Source: Aequorivita soesokkakensis
GTDB taxonomy: Bacteria > Bacteroidota > Bacteroidia > Flavobacteriales > Flavobacteriaceae
Length of the DNA: 64,000 bases
Assembly: GCF_001641085.1 (NCBI RefSeq)
Contig: NZ_LXIE01000012.1
Coordinates: 179,843-243,842, forward strand
Reading direction: 5' to 3'
Part shown: in pieces, positions 25,142 through 33,587 of the stretch
Layout of the letters: every line of letters begins with the position of its first letter
Numbering within the stretch: the stretch's first letter is position 1
Program-made: the position numbers and the translations under genes
Notes under the pieces: generated by a model
The model's input: the letters and a program-made list of their open reading frames with translations, nothing else
What the model was told of the DNA's origin: nothing
Database searches by the model: none

Positions 25142-26413
25142 ATGTCATTTAAATCACTTGGGCTTTCCGATGCCCTGCTGAAAGCAATCAGCAAAAAAGG
25201 ATATGAAACGCCTTCGGCAATTCAACAAAAAGCAATTCCCTTAATTTTGGAACGAAAAGACGTGCTGGCCTCTGCCCAAACGGGAAGCGGTAAAACTGCG
25301 GGCTTTGCATTGCCTATGCTTCAAATATTGAACAATCAACCTCCTTTGCGCCAACGTCCCGTTCGCGCATTAATACTTACCCCAACCCGAGAACTTGCAG
25401 CACAGGTGCAGGATGAGTTTAAGGAATACAGCGAATTTACCGACCTTCGCTCCACTGTTATTTTTGGTGGCGTGGGCGCCAATCCCCAAATTCGTGCCTT
25501 GCGAAACGGTGTGGATATTTTGGTGGCAACACCGGGCAGGTTGCTCGATTTGGAAAGCCAAAACGCACTTTCGCTTTCAAAGGTGGAAATTCTCGTTTTG
25601 GACGAAGCCGACAGAATGCTCGATATGGGTTTTCTGCGCGATATTAAAAAAATACTTGCTTTATTGCCTTCAAAAAGACAGAATTTGCTGTTTTCGGCAA
25701 CTTTTTCAAAGGAAATAAAAAAGCTGGCAAGCGAGTTTTTGCACCATCCTGTTTTGGTGGAAGCCACGCCGGAAAATACTACGGTTGAAAAAATTGACCA
25801 AACCGTTTATAGGGTTGACAAAGCCCAAAAAACCGATTTAATAATTAAACTTATTTCCGAAGGTAATTGGCAACAGGTTTTGGTTTTTACGAGAACCAAG
25901 CACGGCGCCAACCGTTTGAGTGAAAAACTTGAAAAAGCGAAAATCACTTCAGCAGCAATCCACGGAAACAAAAGCCAAGGTGCTCGAACTAGAGCGTTGT
26001 CCGGGTTTAAGGAAGGGAAAGTACGCGTTCTGGTTGCAACCGATATTGCAGCCCGTGGTTTGGATATTCCATTACTGCCACACGTTATCAATTTTGAATT
26101 GCCCAACGTTTCCGAAGATTATGTACACCGCATTGGCCGTACCGGAAGGGCAGGAGCCAGTGGCGAAGCGCTTTCATTAGTAAGTCTTGATGAGGTTGGG
26201 TACTTAAAGGACATTGAAAAGTTGATTGGTGAACGGCTTCAGCCTAAAATACTTTCGGATTTTCAACCTACGGAAACCATGGCCGAAGTAAAAGCCGCGG
26301 AAGAAGAAAAGAAAAGAGAAAAAGCACAACGCCACAGCCGTGGCCGCAATTCTGGCACGAAGGTAAACACACATTCCAAAAAAAACAGCAATAGAAATAA
26401 GGGAAGAAGGTAA
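25142..26413 (+). CDS. rhlE: DEAD-box ATP-dependent RNA helicase, RhlE-like
   Basis: RNA helicase of 423 residues. Q motif ([15 protein letters not shown]), motif [13 protein letters not shown], motif Ia PTRELAAQV, motif [15 protein letters not shown], motif III FSATF, motif [10 protein letters not shown], motif [11 protein letters not shown] and motif [12 protein letters not shown] are all present in order. The C-terminal tail from about 375 is basic ([13 protein letters not shown] and a lysine/arginine end), as in RhlE proteins. Such helicases remodel ribosomal and messenger RNA, often in the cold. Confidence 0.95.
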   Translation: MSFKSLGLSDALLKAISKKGYETPSAIQQKAIPLILERKDVLASAQTGSGKTAGFALPMLQILNNQPPLRQRPVRALILTPTRELAAQVQDEFKEYSEFTDLRSTVIFGGVGANPQIRALRNGVDILVATPGRLLDLESQNALSLSKVEILVLDEADRMLDMGFLRDIKKILALLPSKRQNLLFSATFSKEIKKLASEFLHHPVLVEATPENTTVEKIDQTVYRVDKAQKTDLIIKLISEGNWQQVLVFTRTKHGANRLSEKLEKAKITSAAIHGNKSQGARTRALSGFKEGKVRVLVATDIAARGLDIPLLPHVINFELPNVSEDYVHRIGRTGRAGASGEALSLVSLDEVGYLKDIEKLIGERLQPKILSDFQPTETMAEVKAAEEEKKREKAQRHSRGRNSGTKVNTHSKKNSNRNKGRR

Positions 26414-26443
26414 ATGCTTCTTTTTCGGTTTTCACTTTAAATT

Positions 26444-26493
26444 TTACTGTCTTTTATTGAATCGGTCCGTTCCGAAAAGATAAAAGACAGTAA
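26444..26493. terminator. Strong hairpin between convergent genes
   Basis: TTACTGTCTTTTAT (26444-26457) and ATAAAAGACAGTAA (26480-26493) are a perfect 14-base inverted repeat with a 22-base loop that can itself fold (CGGTCCGTTCCG). It separates the helicase gene from the convergent cytochrome gene, so it probably acts in both directions, although it has no long T-run. Confidence 0.6.
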
Positions 26494-26523
26494 TTACATT
26501 TCATATTGTTTTGATGTTTTCCA

Positions 26524-27108
26524 TTAGGCTTTTGGTGGAATTGGAGGCGGCACAAGGTTTGACACTGGCTTTATACTTTGCAGATATGCAAACATTGCTT
26601 TTAAATCGGCATCCGGTAAATTTGAAATGGATTGCCAAGGCATAGGCGGTAGCAAAGGTCTGTTATTTTCCATTCCTTTGTACTTTCCGTGCTTAATGGC
26701 ATTTAAAAACTGCGCTTCCGTCCATCCACCGATGCCGGTATCATCGGGAGTGAGGTTAGCGGCGAAGGATGTTCCCCAAGGACCGATGGCTGCAGTAAGT
26801 CCAGGCGTGAAAAGAAGATATGACTTTGCGGTTTCCACATCATAAGCTCCCAAGACTTCATTAGCAGGGTGTCCGGAAAGCAAAAGATCTGGATCAATAA
26901 TAGGTCCTTTATCTGTCATTTTTTTTGGGGAATGGCAATCATGGCAGCCTGTTGCGGTAACAAGCATCTCTCCACGTTTTATTGGTGATACCTCCACTTC
27001 AGTTGTTTTGGGTTCATACATTTTTGGTGTATCCTTTTCCTTTTTTTCTGAATTGCAGCCCACCATTATAATACAAAGCGCAGCTAACGTTAAAAATTGT
27101 TTTCTCAT
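26524..27108 (-). CDS. Cytochrome c family lipoprotein
   Basis: Exported lipoprotein of 194 residues (lipobox IMVGC, Cys18) with one covalent heme site, CHDCH, near residues 55-59. Downstream, GIGGWTEAQFLNAIKHG and the Met in PPMPWQSI (probable axial ligand) followed by LKAMFAYLQSIKPV match the mono-heme domain of cytochromes that accept electrons from periplasmic dehydrogenases. No partner dehydrogenase is adjacent. It stands alone between the helicase gene and the arsenic operon end. Confidence 0.88.
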   Translation of the reverse strand: MRKQFLTLAALCIIMVGCNSEKKEKDTPKMYEPKTTEVEVSPIKRGEMLVTATGCHDCHSPKKMTDKGPIIDPDLLLSGHPANEVLGAYDVETAKSYLLFTPGLTAAIGPWGTSFAANLTPDDTGIGGWTEAQFLNAIKHGKYKGMENNRPLLPPMPWQSISNLPDADLKAMFAYLQSIKPVSNLVPPPIPPKA

Positions 27109-27318
27109 AATTTGGTTGATTTTAGTTAGTCACCCAAATTTAGAAAATTTCTTGTTTCCTTTTTAAAATTGACTTGTGTTTTTATCTGAAAATTAGATAC
27201 TTATGTCTAATTTATTCAATTTAATAAAGTTTTCATTCTACGTCAATCGAAATTTTTTTTTAATTAAATAGAAAAACATCTATAATAAGACAATGTCTTT
27301 TTTTTCAATTGAAATTTT

Positions 27319-27708
27319 TTAAACGGTATTGCCTTCAGAGCTTCGTTGCTTCCGAATGTGCACAATAAGCGCAACTGTATACATAATAGCAGCAAAAAAC
27401 CATAAATACTTAATTTTTTCCTTCCCCATAAAATAGTAATCGAAAGCAACACTCGCGGCCACAAGAATATTGAGGATAAGTATAATATAGTTTAATGTTA
27501 TGCGCTTTTTTGGTGAAAGTTTTTTCAACAACATAAACAAATTGAAAAGAGCAGTTACAAACTGAAGGATGGCGAGGGCATTTTTACCTTCTTCCAAAAA
27601 ACTTAAACCGCCAATAAAGAAGATAAAGGCATTTAAAAGAAAGCTGAATCTGAAGAGTTTGGCTTTTATCTTTGCATTCACCCTGCCAAAATAAAACATT
27701 TTTTTCAT
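27319..27708 (-). CDS. Small membrane protein of unknown function
   Basis: Protein of 129 residues with about four hydrophobic segments (FSFLLNAFIFFIGGLSFLE, AILQFVTALFNLFMLL, LNYIILILNILVAASVAF and LWFFAAIMYTVALIVHI), so an integral membrane protein. Basic residues flank the segments. It follows the acr3 gene by 30 bases in the same direction and could be the last gene of the arsenic operon, but nothing in it points to arsenic. No family recognised. Confidence 0.7.
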   Translation of the reverse strand: MKKMFYFGRVNAKIKAKLFRFSFLLNAFIFFIGGLSFLEEGKNALAILQFVTALFNLFMLLKKLSPKKRITLNYIILILNILVAASVAFDYYFMGKEKIKYLWFFAAIMYTVALIVHIRKQRSSEGNTV

Positions 27709-27738
27709 CCAAAGCCAAAATGTGATTTAGGAATATTT

Positions 27739-28788
27739 TTAAAGGGTTTCTTTTTTGAAATATTTCTTCCGCAACCAAAATGAAACCCGAACCAACAAAA
27801 TCAAGGTTGGAACTTCAACCAATGGGCCGATTACACCCGTAAAAGCCTGCCCAGAATTCAGTCCAAAAACTGCTATTGCCACAGCAATTGCCAATTCAAA
27901 ATTATTACCAGCTGCCGTGAAAGCTACTGCTGCTGTCTTGTCGTATTCTGCGCCCATTGCTTTTGTAAAGAAAAAACCAATGATGAACATTAACGTAAAA
28001 TAAATAAGTAAAGGGACTGCAATAATCAGGACATCCATCGGTATTTCTACAATCAATTCACCTTTCAGCGAAAACATAACCACAATCGTAAATAAAAGAG
28101 CAATCAATGTCAATGGCGATATGGTAGGGATGAATTTTGTATTGTACCATTCCTCGCCTTTTAGCTTGACTAAAATCAATCTGCTTAAAATTCCCATTAC
28201 AAACGGAATTCCCAAATAAATAGCAACACTTTCGGCAATGGTCGCTATTGAAATATCTACAATTGCACCTTCAAAACCGAAATAGGGTGGCAACACGGTA
28301 ATAAAAAGCCAAGCGTAAAAACTATAGGCAAAAACTTGAAAAATACTGTTCAGCGCAACCAAACCGGCACCGTATTCACTGCTGCCTTTGGCGAGGTCGT
28401 TCCAAACCAAAACCATGGCGATGCAACGCGCCAGACCAATCAAAATAAGTCCGACCATATATTCCGGATAGTCGCTTAAAAAGATAATTGCCAGAATAAA
28501 CATTAACACAGGGCCAATAATCCAATTGAGAACAAGCGAAATAGAAAGGATTTTTGTATTTCGGAAAACCTTTGGCAATAGTGCGTAATTTACCTTTGCC
28601 AAGGGCGGATACATCATTAATATCAAACCAATGGCTATGGGGATGTTTGTGCTGCCACTATTGAAGGAATTCAGAAACTCTGGAAAATTAGGCGCGAAAT
28701 AACCTATGCCAACGCCCAAGGCCATTGCAATGAAAATCCAAAGCGTAAGATAACTATCGAGAAAACTTAATTTTTTAGTTGAAACCAT
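27739..28788 (-). CDS. acr3: Arsenite efflux transporter, ACR3 family
   Basis: Inner-membrane arsenite exporter of 349 residues with about ten membrane segments. The conserved segment [18 protein letters not shown] contains the Cys that is essential in ACR3 proteins, and the C-terminal [20 protein letters not shown] is the family's late signature. It lies 3 bases downstream of the arsenate reductase gene and completes the reduce-and-export route: arsenate to arsenite by ArsC, then arsenite out of the cell. Sometimes named arsB in older annotation, but it is not the ArsB family. Confidence 0.96.
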   Translation of the reverse strand: MVSTKKLSFLDSYLTLWIFIAMALGVGIGYFAPNFPEFLNSFNSGSTNIPIAIGLILMMYPPLAKVNYALLPKVFRNTKILSISLVLNWIIGPVLMFILAIIFLSDYPEYMVGLILIGLARCIAMVLVWNDLAKGSSEYGAGLVALNSIFQVFAYSFYAWLFITVLPPYFGFEGAIVDISIATIAESVAIYLGIPFVMGILSRLILVKLKGEEWYNTKFIPTISPLTLIALLFTIVVMFSLKGELIVEIPMDVLIIAVPLLIYFTLMFIIGFFFTKAMGAEYDKTAAVAFTAAGNNFELAIAVAIAVFGLNSGQAFTGVIGPLVEVPTLILLVRVSFWLRKKYFKKETL

Positions 28789-28791
28789 TTT

Positions 28792-29409
28792 TTATGAATT
28801 GATTTGTGAAAAAACAAATTTCATCTCGGTCGCGATCTGGATACTGCGTTCCAAATACACTTCTTTTTGCTGGGGAGTACCATCTGAAATTTTCGGGTCT
28901 TCGTACATTATTGAAATACGTTTTTCCGAACCAGCTACAAAAGGACAGCCTTCATCGGCCTGCGAACAGGTCATAATTGCGGCAAAATCTGCTGCGGGGT
29001 TAGCCTCGTCATCATATTTCTTTGAAAAAGCAATAATCGGCGACTTTTCCAAAGCGTATTTTATGCTATAAATCGGGTTTTTGTTGTCTCCTTCTTTAGT
29101 AACTTCAAAGCCCGTGTTTTTCAAAGTCTCTACAACCATTGTGTAAACGGCAGTAGCTTCCGTCCCGCCGGAATAGCACGCTATATTTTTAATTCCGAAG
29201 TATTCCGCAATGGTCTGCGCCCAAATCTGCGCCAAATGGCTTCTGCGGGAGTTGTGTGTGCAGATGAAGTTTAGCTGGATTGGTTTTTCTTCCTTCTTTT
29301 TTGAATTTATATAATCAATAAGAGGTTGCAGAACGGTTTTCCTTTCTTCGGAAAGATTTGCTGTAACCAGTTCATCAATAAATTCTTGGATTGGTTTCAA
29401 TAGTTTCAT
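28792..29409 (-). CDS. arsC: Arsenate reductase (LMW protein tyrosine phosphatase family)
   Basis: Cytoplasmic enzyme of 205 residues. The P-loop CTHNSRR fits C-X5-R of the phosphatase fold, and a later pair of cysteines in MTCSQADEGCPF corresponds to the resolving cysteines of thioredoxin-coupled arsenate reductases. The first 45 residues are an added helical region, making the protein longer than the usual 130-140. It converts arsenate to arsenite. It lies between an ArsN1-like acetyltransferase gene (10 bases) and acr3 (3 bases). Confidence 0.93.
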   Translation of the reverse strand: MKLLKPIQEFIDELVTANLSEERKTVLQPLIDYINSKKKEEKPIQLNFICTHNSRRSHLAQIWAQTIAEYFGIKNIACYSGGTEATAVYTMVVETLKNTGFEVTKEGDNKNPIYSIKYALEKSPIIAFSKKYDDEANPAADFAAIMTCSQADEGCPFVAGSEKRISIMYEDPKISDGTPQQKEVYLERSIQIATEMKFVFSQINS

Positions 29410-29419
29410 TATTTAATTT

Positions 29420-29908
29420 TTATATACCCACAACTTTACTGCGGCGTTCCAAAAGCACGTTGTCTTTCCAAACACCATGGAGTTGTCCCACTTTTTCTTT
29501 GTAACCTACTTCTCGGAAGCCGCATTTTATGTGCAATTTATGGCTGGCTACATTGTCACGAAATATTCCCGATTGCAATGTCCAGATATTGTTGGCCTCA
29601 CTAATTTCAATTAAATTTTTCAGAAGAAATGCTCCCGCACCCTTTCCTCTTGCCGCTTCCGCAACATATACGCTCACTTCGGCAACGCCACCGTAAACGC
29701 AGCGACTGGAAACAGGGGAGAGGGCAGCCCAACCCAAATAGTTATTGTCTTCCACCGCCAAAATTCTACCGAAAGAAAGATGCCCAGCGTCCCACTTTTC
29801 CCAATTGGGAATTGTGGTTTCAAAAGTTGCAGTGCCTGTTTGCAGACCTTCGCCATAAATTCGGGCGACTTCGGGATAGTTTTCTTCTGAGATTTCAATC
29901 AGTTTCAT
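29420..29908 (-). CDS. arsN1: ArsN1-like GNAT acetyltransferase (arsinothricin resistance family)
   Basis: Acetyl-CoA-dependent N-acetyltransferase of 162 residues. An in-frame ATG at 29950 would overlap arsM; the ATG at 29908, one base after the arsM stop, is preferred. The protein has ATFETTIPNW, YGGVAEVSVYVAEAARGKGA (acetyl-CoA loop), WTLQSGIFRDNVASHKLH and CGFREVG, with a VGQLHGVWKDNVLLERRS ending: the pattern of phosphinothricin acetyltransferases and of ArsN1, which detoxifies the arsenic antibiotic arsinothricin. The position inside an arsenic operon, after arsM, favours ArsN1. The substrate is not proven. Confidence 0.8.
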   Translation of the reverse strand: MKLIEISEENYPEVARIYGEGLQTGTATFETTIPNWEKWDAGHLSFGRILAVEDNNYLGWAALSPVSSRCVYGGVAEVSVYVAEAARGKGAGAFLLKNLIEISEANNIWTLQSGIFRDNVASHKLHIKCGFREVGYKEKVGQLHGVWKDNVLLERRSKVVGI

Positions 29909-29909
29909 A

Positions 29910-30797
29910 CTAGCAACAATTACCGTCCGGGGAGCAGCAGGGCTCATCATTTATTTCAGCCAATTGTCTTTTCGGTTTTTCAGGTTTCGTTCCCGGTTTT
30001 TCAGCATAGACTGTAACACTGAAAATGCCTGTATCGGAAGTGTTGAATGTATTCACTTCTTCGGGCGAAAGATATTTTTCAAGAATATCATTCGGGATTA
30101 CGATCGGTTTTTCCTTTTGGATTTGAATATTTTGAAAACCTGCGTCTTTTATGAATTGTAAATATTCGGTTTTTTGGATTGCTCCAGCCACACATCCCGC
30201 ATACATTTCGGCATCTTCCTTTAAAGCATCGGGAAGATTTCCAACCAAAACAATATCGGAAATACTAAAATGGCCGCCCGGTTTTAAAACCCTGAAAATC
30301 TCGCCAATTACTTTTTGCTTGCTTGGCACAAGATTTAAAACACAGTTGCTTACAATTACATCTGCAACATCATTGTTCACGGGCATTGCATCAATATCGC
30401 CTTCCCTGAACTCAACATTGTTGTAGCCCAATTTTTCTGCATTGTTTCGCGCTTTTTGAATCATAATTGGGGTAAAGTCAATCCCAATTACCTTTCCTTC
30501 ACTTCCGGTTTCGTGTCTTGCAACAAAACAATCGTTGCCAGCGCCGGAGCCCAAATCGATTACGGTATCTCCTTTTTTGATTTTCGCGAATTGCGTGGGA
30601 AGTCCACAGCCCAATCCTAAATCTGCATCTTCTACATAACCACCCGTTTCGGAATAGTCGTCCATCATTATATTATAAACCTTATTTGAAGGCGTAGTTG
30701 CGCCGCAGCAAGAGGAAGCGTTTTCAGCTTTGCCTTGTTCGGCTATTTTAGCATATCGATCTTTTACGATTTCTTTTAATTCTTGTTCGTTTTTCAT
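29910..30797 (-). CDS. arsM: Arsenite S-adenosylmethionine methyltransferase
   Basis: Methylates trivalent arsenic using SAM; 295 residues. Rossmann motif VIDLGSGAGNDC (SAM site, about 79-90), then FDFTP-like GIDFTPIMIQKA. Cysteines at the positions expected for arsenic binding: Cys30/Cys31 (SSCCG), Cys64 (GLGCGLP), Cys152 (SNCVLNL) and Cys202 (YAGCVAGA). The C-terminus ends EPCCSPDGNCC, a paired-cysteine tail also found on the neighbouring DUF6428 protein. The gene is followed at once by the ArsN1-like gene. Methylation without an adjacent trivalent organoarsenical efflux gene is notable. Confidence 0.95.
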   Translation of the reverse strand: MKNEQELKEIVKDRYAKIAEQGKAENASSCCGATTPSNKVYNIMMDDYSETGGYVEDADLGLGCGLPTQFAKIKKGDTVIDLGSGAGNDCFVARHETGSEGKVIGIDFTPIMIQKARNNAEKLGYNNVEFREGDIDAMPVNNDVADVIVSNCVLNLVPSKQKVIGEIFRVLKPGGHFSISDIVLVGNLPDALKEDAEMYAGCVAGAIQKTEYLQFIKDAGFQNIQIQKEKPIVIPNDILEKYLSPEEVNTFNTSDTGIFSVTVYAEKPGTKPEKPKRQLAEINDEPCCSPDGNCC

Positions 30798-30825
30798 TTT
30801 TAAAGCTTTTATAATGAATTTTATA

Positions 30826-31296
30826 TTAGCAGCAGCCTGAGTTTGGTGAGCAACAAGGCTCAGCTTCTTGTAGTTCGCGAAGTTTTATCCTTGGTTTTTC
30901 TGAAGGAACGCCACAACTTTCTTTAGCTAGGCAATCTGTTTGTTTGGTTGTAAGAAGGAAATTGGTCCCGTCAAAGTCAAGCCCAAACTTACCGATAGTG
31001 TCCCCTTGGTATTCCACTTCAATATCTAAATCTTCAAGTCCCAAAACTTTTTCTGAAAGAGCAATAATGTTTGATAATTTTTCGGGATGTAATCGGTGGT
31101 TATAATCATCAGCATTCCAAAGCTGGAAGTTTGCAACTTCCTCATTACGTACCGTACCGCCGCAATCTATAAAGTGTTTAGTGATTTTCCCTACTTCGGT
31201 TACGTGAAAATGCGTTGGAACCAATTCTCCGTTTGGAAGCATAAAGGTTATTTGTTCTAAATTATTTAAATGGTCTTTTATTTCTGATAGTTTCAT
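30826..31296 (-). CDS. DUF6428-like protein of the arsenic operon, Cys-tailed
   Basis: Cytoplasmic protein of 156 residues. It begins MKLSEIKDHLNNLEQITF, has THFHVTEVGKITKHFIDCGG and NFQLWNADDYNHRLHPEKL, and ends EPCCSPNSGCC, nearly the same tail as ArsM downstream. I associate this pattern with DUF6428 from arsenic operons of Bacteroidota (from memory). Cysteines also occur in KQTDCLAKESCG. The tail suggests binding of arsenic or another thiophilic metal, perhaps delivery to ArsM; this is inference. It lies between arsR (19 bases) and arsM (28 bases). Confidence 0.8.
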   Translation of the reverse strand: MKLSEIKDHLNNLEQITFMLPNGELVPTHFHVTEVGKITKHFIDCGGTVRNEEVANFQLWNADDYNHRLHPEKLSNIIALSEKVLGLEDLDIEVEYQGDTIGKFGLDFDGTNFLLTTKQTDCLAKESCGVPSEKPRIKLRELQEAEPCCSPNSGCC

Positions 31297-31315
31297 AATA
31301 ATGTGTTTTTATAAT

Positions 31316-31648
31316 TTAACAACAATTGTTTTTATTTTCAATGTCCTGGTCCAAAAACTGGTTCATAACCGTTTTCATAGCAGTCCAATTTTCTTGGTGA
31401 ATGCAATAACAAATGCTTGTACCTTCAATATTTCCTTTTATCAATCCCAGGTTTTTCAGCTCTTTTAAATGTTGTGAAATTGTGGGTTGTGCAAGACCAA
31501 TTTCTTCCACCAAATCGCCACAAATGCAAGCATTTATTTTAAAAAGATACTGAAGAATGGCCACTCGTGCTGGATGTCCAAAGGCTTTAGCGAACATCGC
31601 CACTTGGTTTTGTTGATCGGTAAATATTTCTGTTTTGGTAATTCCCAT
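31316..31648 (-). CDS. arsR: ArsR-family metalloregulator
   Basis: Winged-helix repressor of 110 residues, first gene of the arsenic operon. The N-terminal helix FAKAFGHPARVAILQYL, the recognition helix AQPTISQHLKELKNLGL and the beta-wing are typical. Arsenic-binding cysteines are likely those in ACICGDLVEE, with ICYC and the C-terminal NNCC as possible additional ligands. Known members release DNA when arsenite binds. A 27-base palindrome overlapping its promoter (31674-31700) is the probable operator, giving autoregulation of the operon. Confidence 0.95.
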   Translation of the reverse strand: MGITKTEIFTDQQNQVAMFAKAFGHPARVAILQYLFKINACICGDLVEEIGLAQPTISQHLKELKNLGLIKGNIEGTSICYCIHQENWTAMKTVMNQFLDQDIENKNNCC

Positions 31649-31669
31649 TTTCTTTATATTTATTCATTG

Positions 31670-31699
31670 CAATATTACGATTAAAGAATTAAAACGCAA
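31670..31699 (-). promoter_or_regulatory. Promoter of the arsenic operon
   Basis: On the minus strand TTG (31697-31699), 19 bases, then TAATATTG (31670-31677), 21 bases before the arsR ATG. This matches the Bacteroidota promoter form TTG-N19-TAnnTTTG with one mismatch. The overlapping palindrome supports regulation here. Confidence 0.6.
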
Positions 31700-31700
31700 T
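31674..31700. promoter_or_regulatory. Imperfect 27-bp palindrome, candidate ArsR operator
   Basis: ATTACGATTAAAG and its partner, centred at 31687, are complementary at 9 of 13 positions (outer arms ATTaCG / CGcAAT). It covers both promoter elements of the arsenic operon, so bound ArsR would block RNA polymerase. The operator role is inferred from position and symmetry. Confidence 0.5.
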
Positions 31701-31726
31701 AAAATTTTAAAAAAAAATGAATTTTT

Positions 31727-33022
31727 TTATTGTTTGGTTTTTGAAACTTTCTTTTTATAAGCCCATTCCGCTATAAAACAAATGCAGATAATTCCAAGGG
31801 AAATAGATACTCCCAACAAGTTTGAAGTGGATTGTTGGACAATTAAAACAACAAAGGCGGTGGATGAAAGAATAGCTCCAATTAGACTAATTGTTTTATT
31901 CGATTTTATTTTTTCCGCTTTGCGAAAACTTACATAGTTTACAACTGCAAAAATCAACAAGAACCCTGCACTGCCAGAAGTTGAAATGCTTTCTAAGTTT
32001 AAAAAATTTGCTGTTAACAATGTGAGTATTACCGTAATGATTAAACCAATGGGTTTATTCCAAAATTGGTCTGTAAAGGAATGGGGCAATTCATCATCTT
32101 CGGCAAGTTCATAGCTCACCCGACTACCACCATAAAGTGTTGCATTTATAGCTGAGAATGTTGAAATAAGTGCGGCAACCGTCATAATTGTAAAACCAAT
32201 TTGACCAATCATTGGTTTAGCGGCTGCTGCCAAAACATAGTCTTTAGCGGTTGCTATTTTATCAAAACTTAAAGAACCTACGGTAACCATTGCAATAATT
32301 ATATACAGCAAAACCACGAAACCAACGGAAACAAAATAGGCTCGGGGAACATTTTTTTTCGGATTTTCCAAATCCGGAACTGCATTGGCAATAAGCTCAA
32401 AACCTTCATAGGCTACAAAAATCACCATTCCGCCCGTAAGTAATAAAAACGGACTTTCCCAGTTTGTTGGATTGAGCTGTGAAAGATTGGCATTTCCGAA
32501 TAAGCCATAAATTCCAATTCCTGCAAAGGCCAATAAAATAAATAGTTTTATAAAAACAGACAGGCTTTCAATTTGGCCAACAACTTTTAAACTGTAGTAA
32601 TTTATAAGCGTCGCCAATAAAATAACCCCGCTCACAAAAATGTGGGTGTCAATTCCTTTTGAACCAGTAATGGAAATTAAATTAGGTGCATAACTACCAA
32701 ACGCACTGGCGTAAAGCGATAGCATAATTATATAGCTAATCCACAACACATTATTGATGCCACCACTAAAAACTCCTTTGCCAAAACCCTCATTCACAAA
32801 CCGAACGGTTCCGCCCCTGTCTGGAAAAGACAACGATAGTTTTGAATAACTATAGGCAGTGAACAAGGCAATAATACCTGCAAAAAGGAAGGCCAAGGGT
32901 GTGCCTCCTTTGGCTAAGGAAACCGCCAACCCTAAAACCGCAAAAATTCCCCCACCCACCATACCGCCAATACCAATGGCTATGGCGTCTTTTAGTTTTA
33001 TAGAATCTTTTGATTTTTTCAA
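31727..33022 (-). CDS. APC-superfamily amino acid permease
   Basis: Inner-membrane transporter of 431 residues with about 12 membrane segments. The first segment shows the family signature GIGGMVGGGIFAVLG; later segments include FVAYEGFELIANAVPDLENP, a conserved substrate-site region. It probably imports amino acids or polyamines by ion coupling; the substrate cannot be read. The GNAT acetyltransferase gene lies upstream with a 4-base gap, so they are probably co-transcribed. The arsenic operon starts 78 bases downstream with its own promoter. Confidence 0.9.
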   Translation of the reverse strand: MKKSKDSIKLKDAIAIGIGGMVGGGIFAVLGLAVSLAKGGTPLAFLFAGIIALFTAYSYSKLSLSFPDRGGTVRFVNEGFGKGVFSGGINNVLWISYIIMLSLYASAFGSYAPNLISITGSKGIDTHIFVSGVILLATLINYYSLKVVGQIESLSVFIKLFILLAFAGIGIYGLFGNANLSQLNPTNWESPFLLLTGGMVIFVAYEGFELIANAVPDLENPKKNVPRAYFVSVGFVVLLYIIIAMVTVGSLSFDKIATAKDYVLAAAAKPMIGQIGFTIMTVAALISTFSAINATLYGGSRVSYELAEDDELPHSFTDQFWNKPIGLIITVILTLLTANFLNLESISTSGSAGFLLIFAVVNYVSFRKAEKIKSNKTISLIGAILSSTAFVVLIVQQSTSNLLGVSISLGIICICFIAEWAYKKKVSKTKQ

Positions 33023-33026
33023 ATGT

Positions 33027-33482
33027 TTAATGGGTTAAAAGTTTCTCAAAACAAATACTGTTTTCCACTCCAGCATATTGACCGTAATTATCTATAAATC
33101 TATAACCGCATTTTTTATAAAGCGAAATGGCTTCCGGTTGTTTAATACCCGTTTCCAAGATACATTTTGTGTTTCCCAATTCCCTTGCCCAAATTTCCAG
33201 TTCTTTTAAAACTTCCACGGCAATTCCCTTTCCGCGTTGTTCCAAAGGAACATACATCCGTTTTACCTCCATAACGTTTGGCTCAAATTGCTTAATAGCG
33301 CCGCAGCCCACGGAAGTATTATTTTCGTCATAAGCAACAACGGTATGTTTTATGGAATCTATTTTATTGAATTGATCGTAAAACGGATGATCATCGCCAT
33401 CGCGTATCGCAAGGTCTGCATCGAGCTGTTTCACCAATTCAATAAAATCTTTGTTTGTGGAATCTGTGCGTAAAAGTTTCAT
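33027..33482 (-). CDS. GNAT-family N-acetyltransferase
   Basis: Small acetyltransferase of about 151 residues. An in-frame ATG lies at 33515, but the ATG at 33482 (MKLLRTDSTN) fits the family better. The acetyl-CoA loop is EQRGKGIAVEVLKELE; the C-terminal half has ILETGIKQPEAISLYKKCGY and NSICFEKLL. This group acetylates small molecules or peptides and is widespread; the substrate is unknown. It overlaps nothing and is followed after 4 bases by the APC permease gene. Confidence 0.88.
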   Translation of the reverse strand: MKLLRTDSTNKDFIELVKQLDADLAIRDGDDHPFYDQFNKIDSIKHTVVAYDENNTSVGCGAIKQFEPNVMEVKRMYVPLEQRGKGIAVEVLKELEIWARELGNTKCILETGIKQPEAISLYKKCGYRFIDNYGQYAGVENSICFEKLLTH

Positions 33483-33587
33483 CAATTTTGGTTTTTGGTG
33501 AAGTGAAGATACCAAAAACGTGCTGAATTTCCATAGTGGAAATCCAACACGCTCACTAACAAACCAACACTTAGGAACAGTAGGTTT

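Noticed and set aside
27319..31700. Arsenic operon as a recently acquired island
   Set aside because: No transposase, integrase or direct repeats at its ends, and base use looks like that of the surroundings.
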